Source of the DNA: Deltaproteobacteria bacterium
Lineage (GTDB): Bacteria; Desulfobacterota; RBG-13-43-22
Direction of reading: 5' to 3'
DNA: 37,727 bases
NCBI GenBank assembly: GCA_016219225.1
Contig: JACRBX010000287.1
Span: 1-37,727 of the forward strand
The notes under the pieces were generated by a model. The model was given only the letters and a program-made list of their open reading frames with translations. It was not told where the DNA came from and did not search any database. Position numbers and translations under genes: made by a program. Below are positions 7,025 through 15,875 of this stretch, in pieces; within the stretch, counting starts at the first letter, position 1, and each line of letters opens with the position of its first letter.

Positions 7025-7067
7025 AAAAATCATTTGATTTTTGATCGGGTTACCGTTAGATTCTAAC
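7025..7067. promoter_or_regulatory. two palindromes in a divergent control region
   Basis: Directly upstream of the 4Fe-4S gene is an 18-bp palindrome (7025-7042, arms AAAAATCA / TGATTTTT). A second palindrome, GTTAGATTCTAAC, is at 7055-7067. A weak plus-strand promoter (TTGATC, 17 nt, TAACAT, 7041-7069) overlaps both. The arrangement fits operators for a dimeric regulator controlling the divergent 4Fe-4S and FadE-type genes. No regulator gene is adjacent. Confidence 0.4.
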
Positions 7068-7110
7068 ATTATTCGGGCTAAGAATTTGTTACATGAAATT
7101 TTTTTTAGGA

Positions 7111-7202
7111 GCTACGGGCAATAGGCGATATGCAAGATAAAAATGAATTTATGGTTTTTTCGCCTATAGCCTCTTGCAACTTGCATCTTGCATCTTGAAA
7201 CT
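7111..7202. repeat. degenerate intergenic repeat (ATAGGC / TTGCATCTTGC words)
   Basis: An imperfect inverted repeat (GGCAATAGGCGA against TCGCCTATAGCC) is followed by tandem CTTGCATCTTGCATCTTG words. The 13-mers GGGCAATAGGCGA and ACTTGCATCTTGC are found again at 23547-23625. It lies in the leader region of the FadE-type gene and is non-coding. Confidence 0.6.
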
Positions 7203-7261
7203 GTATTTTCTAACTTAATACCAAATCCCGGGCCTGCTGTCAAAAAAGAAAGGAGATCATT

Positions 7262-9082
7262 ATGGGAACAAACTTTTTCCGTCGGGACGACCGCGATCCG
7301 AAATTCGTACTCTTTGAAACCCTGGATCTACAAAGATTGCTTCAATACGAAGCCTTTAAAGACTTCAGTCTGGAAGACTTCAAGATGATCCTGGACGAAG
7401 GTCTCAAGGTGGCCAGGGAAGCCATCGGCCCCACCTTGCAGGACGGCGACCAGCAGGGTCTGGTCTATGACCAGGGCCGCGTCAAGGTCCCGGCCTCCTT
7501 CCACGACTGCTGGAAGGTTCTCTCGGAAAACGGCTGGCATGGGTTGGCCGCCTCACAAGAACATGGCGGGCAGGGTCTGCCTTTGGCGATCTACGGGCAA
7601 GTGGCCGAATACTTCATCAGCGCCAACACGGCCATAAAAATTTATTCCGGCCTGGCCATCGGGGCCGGTCATCTTATCGAGACCTTCGGCACCGGGGAAG
7701 ACAAGGCCCTGTTTTGCGAGAAGATGTTTACCGGCATCTGGGGCGGAACCATGTGTCTGACCGAACCGGAGGCCGGAAGCGACGTCGGCTACCTACGCAC
7801 CAAGGCCGTCCCCGATCCTTCGGCCGGCGACCCCCGAATTTACAAGATAGAGGGGACCAAACGCTTTATCAGCGGCGGGGAACAGGACCTGACCGAGAAT
7901 ATCATCCACCTGGTCCTGGCCCGTATCGAAGGGGCCCCGTCAGGGACAAAGGGGATCAGTCTGTTTATTGTGCCCAAGATATGGGTCCATCCGGACGGCT
8001 CTCTGGGAGAGCCGAACGACGTCTTTTGTACCAACATCGAACACAAGATGGGCTTACACGGCTCGGCTACTTGCGGGCTCAGCTTCGGAGAGAACGGACG
8101 CTGCCGGGGCTTTCTGCTCGGCGAACCCCACAGCGGCATAGCCAAGATGTTCCAGATGATGAACGAGGCCCGTATCGGCACCGGCCTTCTGGCCCAGGGG
8201 GTGGCCGCCAGTGCCTATGATGCCGCCCGCTACTACGCCAGGGAACGCCTTCAGGGACCGCCCTTCACCGCCCGGAGCACCCCGAGAGTCCGGATTATCG
8301 AACACGAGGACGTCCGCCGCATGCTTATGATGCTCAAGGCCGGGACGGAGGCCATGCGGGCCTTTGTTTTAAAACTCTTTTACCTGACCGACATTTCCAA
8401 TCACGATCCCGATGAAAAGGTCCGACAGGAGACCGGCCGGACAGTCGATCTCTTGACGCCCCTGGTCAAGGCCTACTGCTCCGACTTCGCTTACCTGCTC
8501 TGTCGGGAAGCCATCCAGGTTCTGGGAGGGGTGGGTTATTGCCGGGAATTCCCGGTCGAGCAATACACCCGGGATGTGAAAAGTGCTTCGATCTACGAAG
8601 GCACCACCTATATCCAGTCTCTGGATCTGATCGGCCGGAAGCTGATGATGGCCGGCGGCGCTGTTTTCCAGGGCTGGCTGGAGAATCTGATGGACTTCGC
8701 CCAGACCCATCAGGAAGACCCGGACTTCGCCCAGGATTTTGATCTGCTGAATAAGGCCGGGGCGATCTTAAGGGACTATGCCGAACGATTGATGCACTAT
8801 TTTCAGGACGGACGTCTTAAACTGATCCCCCTTTCCGCCACCCGCTTCCAGGAGTGCATGTCCGAAGCGGTCCTGGCCCAGTTGATGCTCGAACAAGGGC
8901 TGGTGGCCCGGGACAAACTCAAAACAGTAGATCCGGCCTCGGCCAACGGGATCTTTTACCGGGGTAAGATGGAGACGGTCCGCTTCTTCTGCCGCAATAT
9001 CCTGACCAATGTTTTCTCCCGCCATGCGGCCCTTCGGCAGGAGGATATGTCGGCGGTGGATATCCCGGAGGAGGCGTTTTAG
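7262..9082 (+). CDS. FadE/DmdC-type large acyl-CoA dehydrogenase
   Basis: A 606-aa acyl-CoA dehydrogenase of the long form, with an extra N-terminal segment and a C-terminal helical extension of about 130 residues, as in the FadE12 / DmdC-like (3-methylmercaptopropionyl-CoA dehydrogenase-type) group. The FAD-contact motif is CLTEPEAGSD near residue 163 and the catalytic base is Glu446 in IYEGTTYIQ. AAAGGAGA stands 5-6 nt upstream of the ATG. The substrate is unknown; long-chain or branched acyl-CoA is plausible. Downstream, after 10 bp, comes a small zinc-ribbon gene on the same strand. A remnant of a paralogue's C-terminus is found at 23404-23469. Confidence 0.93.
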   Translation: MGTNFFRRDDRDPKFVLFETLDLQRLLQYEAFKDFSLEDFKMILDEGLKVAREAIGPTLQDGDQQGLVYDQGRVKVPASFHDCWKVLSENGWHGLAASQEHGGQGLPLAIYGQVAEYFISANTAIKIYSGLAIGAGHLIETFGTGEDKALFCEKMFTGIWGGTMCLTEPEAGSDVGYLRTKAVPDPSAGDPRIYKIEGTKRFISGGEQDLTENIIHLVLARIEGAPSGTKGISLFIVPKIWVHPDGSLGEPNDVFCTNIEHKMGLHGSATCGLSFGENGRCRGFLLGEPHSGIAKMFQMMNEARIGTGLLAQGVAASAYDAARYYARERLQGPPFTARSTPRVRIIEHEDVRRMLMMLKAGTEAMRAFVLKLFYLTDISNHDPDEKVRQETGRTVDLLTPLVKAYCSDFAYLLCREAIQVLGGVGYCREFPVEQYTRDVKSASIYEGTTYIQSLDLIGRKLMMAGGAVFQGWLENLMDFAQTHQEDPDFAQDFDLLNKAGAILRDYAERLMHYFQDGRLKLIPLSATRFQECMSEAVLAQLMLEQGLVARDKLKTVDPASANGIFYRGKMETVRFFCRNILTNVFSRHAALRQEDMSAVDIPEEAF

Positions 9083-9092
9083 AGGAATGAGA

Positions 9093-9449
9093 ATGGAATG
9101 CGAAAAATGTCGGGATCAAATCGAACCGGGAGAGGAAAGGGAAATCCACGGCCGGTTTTTATGTGAGGATTGTTATATGGATGCCCTTTCCCCGGCCCGG
9201 TCCTGCGATCCCTGGGCCGTTCATTCAGCCAAGTCTTTTCAAAAAGAAACCGGAAGGGCTGAGATCAATCCCCTGCAGGCAAAAATCTTGGCATATCTAC
9301 AGGAAACTGGCGGGGTGGAATTCCCGAGGATTGTTGAAAGACTCCAGATAAAGCCTTCCGACCTGGAAAGGGAAATAGCCTCCTTGCGTCATATGGAAAA
9401 AATAAGGGCCGAATTACGGGACGGGAAAAAAGTAATCCGCTTATGGTAA
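9093..9449 (+). CDS. small zinc-ribbon / winged-helix protein
   Basis: A 118-aa soluble protein in two parts. The N-terminus has CEKC...HGRFLCEDCYMDAL, a four-cysteine zinc ribbon. The C-terminal 70 residues (INPLQAKILAYLQETGGVEFPRIVERLQIKPSDLEREIASLRHMEKI...) read as a winged helix with a basic wing. It could be a transcriptional or translational accessory factor, but I do not recognise a named family. AGAGGA lies 6 nt before the ATG at 9093; an ATG at 9087 is also possible. It follows the FadE-type gene by 10 bp and is probably co-transcribed. The gap 9450-9586 after it holds nothing I can name. Confidence 0.72.
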   Translation: MECEKCRDQIEPGEEREIHGRFLCEDCYMDALSPARSCDPWAVHSAKSFQKETGRAEINPLQAKILAYLQETGGVEFPRIVERLQIKPSDLEREIASLRHMEKIRAELRDGKKVIRLW

Positions 9450-9586
9450 ACCGGGGATGGATAGAGAGCGGTTTTGTACGCAAGGCCTTATCCGGAGTAG
9501 ATCGGGGCCACTAAAATTAAGGGAATTCGGAATGCCTCAATCCATTTCACCTGAGAGGCCCCGGGAGCCTAGAGACCATTTTTTTC

Positions 9587-10243
9587 TTAAAATACACCGG
9601 GTAAAAATCGATAGGTCTTTAAGCTATAGGATTCATATTCAGCGAACATCCGGGAGAGGAGCCTTTCCTCTTGAAAGGCCCTGTAGGTCTGCAAGCCGAT
9701 AAGCAGAAAGAAGGCGGCGACTTGAGAGGCATTATGATGCACCAGGATAAGGCCCAGGACACTGATCAATTCTCCGGCATATAAGGGGTGTCTTATCAGG
9801 CGATAGGGTCCGTTTTGTATCAAATTCCTGGCCTGGGGAATAATGCTTAAATTGCGCCCCAACGTTAAAAGGGCATAAATGGTCAGGCCCATGCCGAAGA
9901 GAATGATTAAATCTCCGGCAATAAGAACCGATGGATCTTCTAATCTCTTTTGGTTTAGAAGAGGAATAAGGAAGGGAAGAAAGGTGGCTGATAAGGCGGC
10001 CGTATTAACCGCCAAAGAAGTACTGGTTGATTTGGCCCTGTGTCTGAAGACGTAAAGTAAAACCAGCAGGCCATAAAACCCGATGACCAGGGATTGATGG
10101 ATCAATTCGATCACTTTTAAAGAGGCGACAGGGAAAAAGACCTTTGATTTTTCCAAAAACCCATAGATATTTATTACCAGCAATAAGGTGAAAATGGGAA
10201 TAACCAGAATTTTTCCCCAATCTATTTTGAACATACTATTCAC
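9587..10243 (-). CDS. isoprenylcysteine carboxyl methyltransferase-family membrane protein
   Basis: A 218-aa integral membrane protein with about five or six hydrophobic segments. The C-terminal half carries the family signature NGPYRLIRHPLYAGEL (about residues 145-160), followed by a hydrophobic hairpin and a conserved Glu-rich tail (FQEERLLSRMF), as in ICMT/PEMT-like SAM-dependent methyltransferases. In bacteria these may methylate lipids, quinone-like molecules or protein thiols; the substrate here is unknown. Its start overlaps the end of the last TPR gene of the Tad locus by 8 bp, so it is expressed as the terminal gene of that operon. It is the only enzyme in the operon with no recognised role in pilus assembly. 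Confidence 0.82.
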   Translation of the reverse strand: MNSMFKIDWGKILVIPIFTLLLVINIYGFLEKSKVFFPVASLKVIELIHQSLVIGFYGLLVLLYVFRHRAKSTSTSLAVNTAALSATFLPFLIPLLNQKRLEDPSVLIAGDLIILFGMGLTIYALLTLGRNLSIIPQARNLIQNGPYRLIRHPLYAGELISVLGLILVHHNASQVAAFFLLIGLQTYRAFQEERLLSRMFAEYESYSLKTYRFLPGVF

Positions 10244-11234
10244 CTGAATTCCCGCTTTCGGCTTTGGCGGCTCCCTTGAAAAGTGCCTGTTGGGCGATTT
10301 TCAATTTTTCAGCGGCTGGACTGAAATAAGCCGGATTGCCGGCCATGGCCTTTTCAAAATGTTGGATGGCTTCTGGATATTTTCCTTCCCTTAAGTAGAT
10401 TGTTCCCATGTTGTAGTAGGCCAGGTACGGTTTTCCGCTTTCTTTAAAGGCCTGCAGTGCTTCATCATATTTTTTTAATCCAATTAAAACCTGAGCCAGA
10501 TTATTATGCACTCTTGAATCGGTATAGCCTTTTTTTATGGCTTCATTATAGGAAGTCAGGGCCTTCTGATGTTCTCCCTGGAGGAAATAGCACATGCCTA
10601 AGTTATTAAACAAACTGCCCATATTGGGTTTGAGCGCAATGGCCGCCTGATAATGGGTTATGGCCTTATCCAACTGCCCCTGTTGATCGTAAATGACCCC
10701 TAAAAGATTATGAGCCAGCCACAGCTCGGAGTTGATCCGAAGGGCCTGTGACAGGGCTTTTTCGGCCTCCTTCGGATCATGGGCCTTAAAATAGGCCCGA
10801 CCTAAGCCTTCGAAGGCCAAAGCATAGTCAGGCCTTTCTTTTAAGATCTGCCGGAACTCCGTTTTGGCCTCTTCAACCAGACCTTTTTTTAGAAAAAGGC
10901 AGGCTATTTTATAATGCACTCCGGTTCTTTTCGGCTCTAACCTTAAAGACTTGTCATACTGAAGGAAGGCCAGATCGGTATTCCCCGCCCGGAGATAATG
11001 ATCGCCTAATTCTTCATGTCCCGGGGCACTCATCTCCGGGATTTTCCTGGCGGCTTCCTCATCGGTTTTTGCCATGGCCTCCTGTTTCTGGCGCTGTCGT
11101 TCCATGATCTTTTTATAATCGCTATCCTTGAACAGGCCTTGCTGTGCATTCGGAGAAGCACATCCCGTCAAAAGGGCCAGGGCAGTTAAAAAAATGGAAA
11201 AATAAATAAATAGGGGATAACGTTGAGACTTCAT
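10236..11234 (-). CDS. TPR-repeat lipoprotein (TadD-like)
   Basis: A 332-aa lipoprotein. A signal peptide ending in the lipobox LLTGC puts Cys25 at the mature N-terminus. From about residue 75 onward it is a chain of TPR repeats (e.g. HYKIACLFLKKGLVEEAKTEF, AHNLLGVIYDQQGQLDKAI, LFNNLGMCYFLQGEHQKAL). In Tad systems the TadD lipoprotein with TPRs supports secretin assembly or outer-membrane placement, and this gene and its neighbour at 11231 both fit. The start overlaps the stop of the upstream gene as ATGA, so the two are translationally coupled. The downstream methyltransferase-like gene overlaps this gene's end. Confidence 0.85.
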   Translation of the reverse strand: MKSQRYPLFIYFSIFLTALALLTGCASPNAQQGLFKDSDYKKIMERQRQKQEAMAKTDEEAARKIPEMSAPGHEELGDHYLRAGNTDLAFLQYDKSLRLEPKRTGVHYKIACLFLKKGLVEEAKTEFRQILKERPDYALAFEGLGRAYFKAHDPKEAEKALSQALRINSELWLAHNLLGVIYDQQGQLDKAITHYQAAIALKPNMGSLFNNLGMCYFLQGEHQKALTSYNEAIKKGYTDSRVHNNLAQVLIGLKKYDEALQAFKESGKPYLAYYNMGTIYLREGKYPEAIQHFEKAMAGNPAYFSPAAEKLKIAQQALFKGAAKAESGNSGE

Positions 11235-12475
11235 GATGTCCTGTCTCCCTTGAAAAATATTTTTCTATGAGGAATCATGTCCTTCCCAATCAGTATTTTA
11301 ACCTTCAGGTCTGGACGATCCAGCTTCTTGATCTCTTCCATCTTCAGGACTATCGGGATCTTGCGCTCGATTTTGCGGGCTGTTTCCAGATACCCCTGGC
11401 GGTAATAAACCCTGCTTCCGGTATGATCAAACGTATCGGCATTAGTTAATCGGGCTATTTTGAAATTCTTTTCCTTCAAAAACGCACCCACGGCTTTGGC
11501 CATCCGGCTGATTCCGTTGCCGTTGGAAACTTCGATGGGAACCGGCTGGGCTGGTGTCCAATCATTTTCCCTGAAGGCCTGCCCGGTATTCGTTGATTCA
11601 TTAAAATATTTTTCCTCCAGGGGATGTACGGCTTTTCCCGGAGGAATCTCTAAATCATTTTTTGCATCAGGACCAGGCAAGGCCAGTTGTAAAGGCGGTG
11701 GAGCCGATTGAGGAGAGGAAACAGACAGAGTGATCCTGGACAGGCTCTCGGTGGCTTCCAAACGGATTTTGGCATCCTGCAAAGAGGGGTCCAGTCTGAT
11801 AGCCACCCGATAATGCTCCCGGGCTTTCTCAAAGGATCCCTTTCCGTAAAGGAAATTAGCCAGATGGTAATGGCCCTGGGCCTTCCCCCCGGCCTGTGCG
11901 AATTCGGCAAAGGCCAGATCATGATCACCTTTTTCGGCATAGGCCAGGGCCAGATTGCTGTGATATCTTTCATTTCGGTCATTCAAGGCTATGGCTTTTT
12001 GAAAAGCGGAAACGGCCTCATCCGGCCTTCCCTGCAACAGAAAGGAATATCCCATATTATTATACACATAATCCAGGTTGGGATTCAATTTTAAGGCCTC
12101 TTGATAAAAGGCGCTGGCCTTCAAAAAATCTCCGGACAGATCATAAGAAACCCCGATTCCATTGTAGGCTTTAACGTATTGGGGATTAAGGATAAGCGTT
12201 TTTTTAAATTCTGTTATCGCCTCGGGATGCTTTCCCCTCTCCTGATAATAACAGCCCAACAAATAATGGGAATCCGGATTTCCATAGTTAGGCCGAAATT
12301 GGGAAATAAATTGGTTCATATCCTTCTCAGCAACGGTCGAATTCAAGACCGCTGATCCCGAAGGGGTCCCCTCAAAGAAACTATTCATGGCGGAACATCC
12401 CCATTGCAAAAGCAGGAAAGATCCCGTCAGGGAAGCCATTCCCACCAGCATCCATCTCCTATTCCTGATGTTCAT
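11231..12475 (-). CDS. TPR lipoprotein with C-terminal LytR_C-like domain
   Basis: A 414-aa lipoprotein. The signal peptide ends in LLQWGC (Cys27). TPR repeats run from about residue 60 to 240 (e.g. HYLLGCYYQERGKHPEAITEF, VYNNMGYSFLLQGRPDEAV). A linker leads to a C-terminal domain from about 310 (PVPIEVSNGNGISRMAKAVGAFL...SRVYYRQGYLETARKI...ILIGKD). That matches the LytR_C fold (VEVLNGNG..G.A......L...GF) found at the end of LytR-CpsA-Psr proteins and in some Tad-associated TPR proteins. It may tie the pilus apparatus to the cell wall (inference). GGAGG stands 5 nt upstream of the ATG. Confidence 0.85.
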   Translation of the reverse strand: MNIRNRRWMLVGMASLTGSFLLLQWGCSAMNSFFEGTPSGSAVLNSTVAEKDMNQFISQFRPNYGNPDSHYLLGCYYQERGKHPEAITEFKKTLILNPQYVKAYNGIGVSYDLSGDFLKASAFYQEALKLNPNLDYVYNNMGYSFLLQGRPDEAVSAFQKAIALNDRNERYHSNLALAYAEKGDHDLAFAEFAQAGGKAQGHYHLANFLYGKGSFEKAREHYRVAIRLDPSLQDAKIRLEATESLSRITLSVSSPQSAPPPLQLALPGPDAKNDLEIPPGKAVHPLEEKYFNESTNTGQAFRENDWTPAQPVPIEVSNGNGISRMAKAVGAFLKEKNFKIARLTNADTFDHTGSRVYYRQGYLETARKIERKIPIVLKMEEIKKLDRPDLKVKILIGKDMIPHRKIFFKGDRTS

Positions 12476-12521
12476 AACGCCTCCTCCATCGGTTCGAGTG
12501 CCCCTTTTCCCTTTAAAAATA

Positions 12522-13466
12522 TTATCCCAAAAAGGTCCTGTAGACTCTAATCATAGCCGGGCCCATGATGGCCACAAATAGAGAAGGAAAAATGAAGAGA
12601 ATCAGGGGAAAGATTAATTTCACGGTAAGCTTTCCGGCGATCTCTTCTGCTTTTTGAAATCTCTTGGTCCTCATGGAGTCGGAATAGACCCTTAAGGCCT
12701 GGGCTATGTTGGTGCCGAATTTGTCGGTTTGTATCAAAAGGGACACCAGGCTCTCCACGTCCTCCAGATCCGCCCGGAAAGCCAAATTCCGCAAGGCTTC
12801 CTGACGTGATTTCCCAGCTCGCACTTCCAAATTAACCTGCCGCAACTCATCGCTCAGGATCTTATTGCTCAAAGCCATTTCTTCCGCGATCCGGCTGATT
12901 GCCGCATCCATTCCCATGCCGGCTTCCACACAAACCACCAGCATGTCCAAGGCATCCGGAAATCCCTTAAATATCGCATCTTTTCTTCGGGCCAGGCGTA
13001 ATCTCAGCCAGAGATCGGGCAGATAATATCCGGCTAAAGCCAGGATAAGGGAAAAAATTACAACTTTAAATACCGGCATGGTATGGTCGATAAAAAAATA
13101 GGCTATTACAGAAAGGGCAAGTATCGCAACCGGCAGGAAGGCCTTGGCACCGTAAAAGAGGAGCGAGGCCTTGGGGTTGCGATATCCGGCCCGGAGGAAT
13201 TTTTGTCGCGTTTGTGTGAGTTCCTCCTTTTTTTTGGGCTGGGTCAGGCCACTGAAGGTGCTGACAATACTCAGGACTATTTTTTTAAGCGGGGAATCTC
13301 CGCTCTCCGCGTTATTTTCGGACTCTGTCTTTCTTTCCGTCCCTTGGAGACGATTAATGATCTCCTGACGCTCGCTGCGGTATTTAAGATATCCGGCTAT
13401 ACCGGCAACCGATAATAGCGTAGCGAAAAAGACCAGAACCGGAATCAATACCATCATGGGTTCCAT
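12522..13466 (-). CDS. tadC: Tad pilus inner-membrane platform protein TadC
   Basis: A 314-aa polytopic protein of the type II secretion F family. It has an N-terminal TM segment, a pair of TM segments around residues 105-150, a cytoplasmic F domain (FPDALDMLVVCVEAGMGMDAAI...LSDELRQVNLEVRAGKSRQEALRNLAFR), and a C-terminal TM hairpin (LTVKLIFPLILFIFPSLFVAIMGP). With TadB it forms the membrane platform that converts TadA ATPase action into pilin movement. It follows TadB by 12 bp in the Tad operon, and the order tadA-tadB-tadC is the usual one. Confidence 0.93.
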   Translation of the reverse strand: MEPMMVLIPVLVFFATLLSVAGIAGYLKYRSERQEIINRLQGTERKTESENNAESGDSPLKKIVLSIVSTFSGLTQPKKKEELTQTRQKFLRAGYRNPKASLLFYGAKAFLPVAILALSVIAYFFIDHTMPVFKVVIFSLILALAGYYLPDLWLRLRLARRKDAIFKGFPDALDMLVVCVEAGMGMDAAISRIAEEMALSNKILSDELRQVNLEVRAGKSRQEALRNLAFRADLEDVESLVSLLIQTDKFGTNIAQALRVYSDSMRTKRFQKAEEIAGKLTVKLIFPLILFIFPSLFVAIMGPAMIRVYRTFLG

Positions 13467-13478
13467 GGCTCTATCCTC

Positions 13479-14447
13479 TCAAACTCGAATGGCAATCATT
13501 TTTTTCATCACGATTACGCCCAACGCCATGAACACCATAGACACCGCCGACAGTATTCTGCCGATCGGGTCTGTGGCCAGAAATCCTATATATTCCGGCC
13601 GGATGATGATTAAGACAAAAACCACAAAGAAGGGGAGGGCAATCAGTAGTATGGCTGACAGCCTCCCCTCCGCCGACAAAGTGCGAACCTTACCTTGGAA
13701 TTTAAATCGTTCCCGCATCAGACGGCTGATGTTTCCCAGAATTTCAGCCAAATTACCCCCTGTTTCCCTCTGAAGCAGGATGGACATGACAAAAAATCTC
13801 AAGTCCGGACAATCCAGCCGGTTCAGTAAATTTTTTAAGGCCCTGTTGATATTAATCCCGAAATTAACTTCACCCAAAGTCCGATCAAATTCAGGACCCA
13901 GGGGATCTTTGAATTCTTCAGCCACCATTTTTAAACCGGTGGTGAAGGCATGGCCGGCCCTCAAGGCCTGGACGATCAGATCCAAGGCATCCGGCAATTG
14001 CCTTTCAAACTTTTCCATCCGGCGTTTTCTTTTAATAGTTAAATAAAGGAACGGCAAAGCCCCTAAGAAAGCGGCCCCCGGCAGGCGAAACAGCCAATGG
14101 GCGGAAGTCGTTATCGAGCCCAGAAAAAATCCCAGGACGGCCAAAATCATCGCAATTAAAATGAAAAAACCAAGCGGATACTCCGTATGGGCCTGCTCCC
14201 GAATCCGTTCCAACCGTCTGATCTTAGGGACACGCCAGAGCATCCTGTCCAACCAGGGGACCTGGCTCAAAATTTTTTTCCGTTCGATGTCTAAGGCCTC
14301 TTCCTGGGAAGTTTGGGAGGATAACAGATTTAACTGTGTTTTGACCCGTTTCCATTCCGGATTGCGCATGGCCCTTATAGCCAGATAAACCCCCTCTACC
14401 AGCATTACCGTCACCACAAATATCCCCATAGTGATGATTAATTCCAT
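13479..14447 (-). CDS. tadB: Tad pilus inner-membrane platform protein TadB
   Basis: A 322-aa membrane protein of the type II secretion F family. A TM segment at the N-terminus is followed by a basic cytoplasmic stretch, two TM segments near residues 110-150, the F domain (LPDALDLIVQALRAGHAFTTGLKMVAEEF...LLQRETGGNLAEILGNIS) and two C-terminal TM segments. AAGGA lies 7 nt upstream of the ATG. It is directly downstream of the TadA ATPase and upstream of TadC, and the three form the motor-platform unit of the Tad secretion machine. Confidence 0.93.
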   Translation of the reverse strand: MELIITMGIFVVTVMLVEGVYLAIRAMRNPEWKRVKTQLNLLSSQTSQEEALDIERKKILSQVPWLDRMLWRVPKIRRLERIREQAHTEYPLGFFILIAMILAVLGFFLGSITTSAHWLFRLPGAAFLGALPFLYLTIKRKRRMEKFERQLPDALDLIVQALRAGHAFTTGLKMVAEEFKDPLGPEFDRTLGEVNFGININRALKNLLNRLDCPDLRFFVMSILLQRETGGNLAEILGNISRLMRERFKFQGKVRTLSAEGRLSAILLIALPFFVVFVLIIIRPEYIGFLATDPIGRILSAVSMVFMALGVIVMKKMIAIRV

Positions 14448-14459
14448 TGCAGTATCCTT

Positions 14460-15836
14460 CTAAATCTCATAAACCTTTTGAGGATCGAATAGATCCATAG
14501 CGACCGGTATATTAAAAGCCTTAAACTTCTCAATAAATCTGGGCCTGATACCGGTCGATCGAAACTTTCCCTGCACCCTTCCGCTGGAATCGATACCGGT
14601 CTGTTCAAAGGAAAATATTTCCTGCATGGTGATGATATCCCCTTCCATGCCGGTGATTTCCTGAAAACTGACCGCTTTCCTGCTACCATCGATCAAACGA
14701 TTGAGATGGATAACCACATTCAGAGCCGAGCTGATATATCTACGAAGGGATTCCACGGAAATCCTGAGTCCGGCCATGGAAACAATAGTCTCCAAACGAA
14801 TCAAGGCATCCCGGGGCGAATTGGCATGAACGGTAGTCAACGAACCATCATGACCGGTATTCATGGCCTGAAGCATATCCAGGGCCTCCCGCCCTCTTAC
14901 CTCACCGACGATAATCCGGTCCGGCCGCATGCGCAGACTATTGATCACCAAGTCCCGTTGGGTGATTTCGCCTTTGCCCTCAATATTCGGGGGGCGTGTT
15001 TCCAGACGGACCACATGCTCCTGTTTTAACTGAAGCTCCGCAGAATCCTCAATAGTGACGATTCGTTCTTCCGCAGGGATGAATCGGGAAAGCACATTGA
15101 GCAATGTGGTTTTTCCCGTCCCGGTGCCGCCGGAGATAAGCACATTCAACCGGGCCCTGACAATTCCTTTAATCAGTTCCCCCAGTTCCGGAATAATTGT
15201 TTTTAAGGCAATCAGGTCTTTCATCTCCAGGGGATCAACGGCAAAACGCCGGATGGATAAGATCGGACCGTCGATGGCCAGAGGTGGAACAATGGCGTTG
15301 ACCCGGGAGCCGTCAAACAACCGGGCATCCACCATCGGTGAGGATTCGTCCACTCTGCGCCCTACAGCGGAAACAATCTTATCGATGATCCTCTTCAGGT
15401 GCATATCATCTTTAAATCGGGCCTCGGTCTTCTCCAGTCTCCCGAACCGCTCCAAATAAATATGTCTATAGGTGTTGACCAGGATATCCGATACCGTCGG
15501 ATCTTGCAGGAAGGGTTCCAGCGGTCCCAAGCCCAACACCTCATCCAGGATCTCCCGGAATAATCTCTCCCGCTCAAAAAAATTCAAGGGTAGACTTTTT
15601 TTCTCTTCCGAGAGTATCTTCTCAACCAACTTTTTTATCTCTTGTCTAAGCAGTCCTTTATCCAGGGTGTCGATCAGGGTGAGATCGAGCAAATCCAGCA
15701 GGCGGTCGTGGATCCTGGTTTTCAACTCATAATAGTCATTGGTCGACAGGTCTCTTTCGGTCTCCTCAGAAAGGGCCTGTGAAAATCCTTTGGGATGCAA
15801 CGGAATGGCTCTATTCATTCGATCGGTGATATCCAT
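14460..15836 (-). CDS. tadA: Tad pilus assembly ATPase TadA/CpaF
   Basis: A 458-aa type II/IV secretion ATPase. The N-terminal about 170 residues are the regulatory domain ([19 protein letters not shown]). The core carries Walker [10 protein letters not shown] near residues 239-247, an Asp box, Walker B ([16 protein letters not shown]) and a His box ([13 protein letters not shown]), all intact. It powers Flp pilin assembly and retraction or secretion at the inner membrane through TadB and TadC. It lies between tadZ and tadB with gaps of 39 and 12 bp. Confidence 0.96.
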   Translation of the reverse strand: MDITDRMNRAIPLHPKGFSQALSEETERDLSTNDYYELKTRIHDRLLDLLDLTLIDTLDKGLLRQEIKKLVEKILSEEKKSLPLNFFERERLFREILDEVLGLGPLEPFLQDPTVSDILVNTYRHIYLERFGRLEKTEARFKDDMHLKRIIDKIVSAVGRRVDESSPMVDARLFDGSRVNAIVPPLAIDGPILSIRRFAVDPLEMKDLIALKTIIPELGELIKGIVRARLNVLISGGTGTGKTTLLNVLSRFIPAEERIVTIEDSAELQLKQEHVVRLETRPPNIEGKGEITQRDLVINSLRMRPDRIIVGEVRGREALDMLQAMNTGHDGSLTTVHANSPRDALIRLETIVSMAGLRISVESLRRYISSALNVVIHLNRLIDGSRKAVSFQEITGMEGDIITMQEIFSFEQTGIDSSGRVQGKFRSTGIRPRFIEKFKAFNIPVAMDLFDPQKVYEI

Positions 15837-15875
15837 CTTAAATGCCTCTCACTCCTGTCCATAGAATGTTTTTTT

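Noticed and set aside
7714-8220. 168-aa plus-strand frame inside the FadE-type gene
   Set aside because: Arg/Gly/Pro-rich shadow frame of a strongly recognised acyl-CoA dehydrogenase; no ribosome-binding site or known domain.
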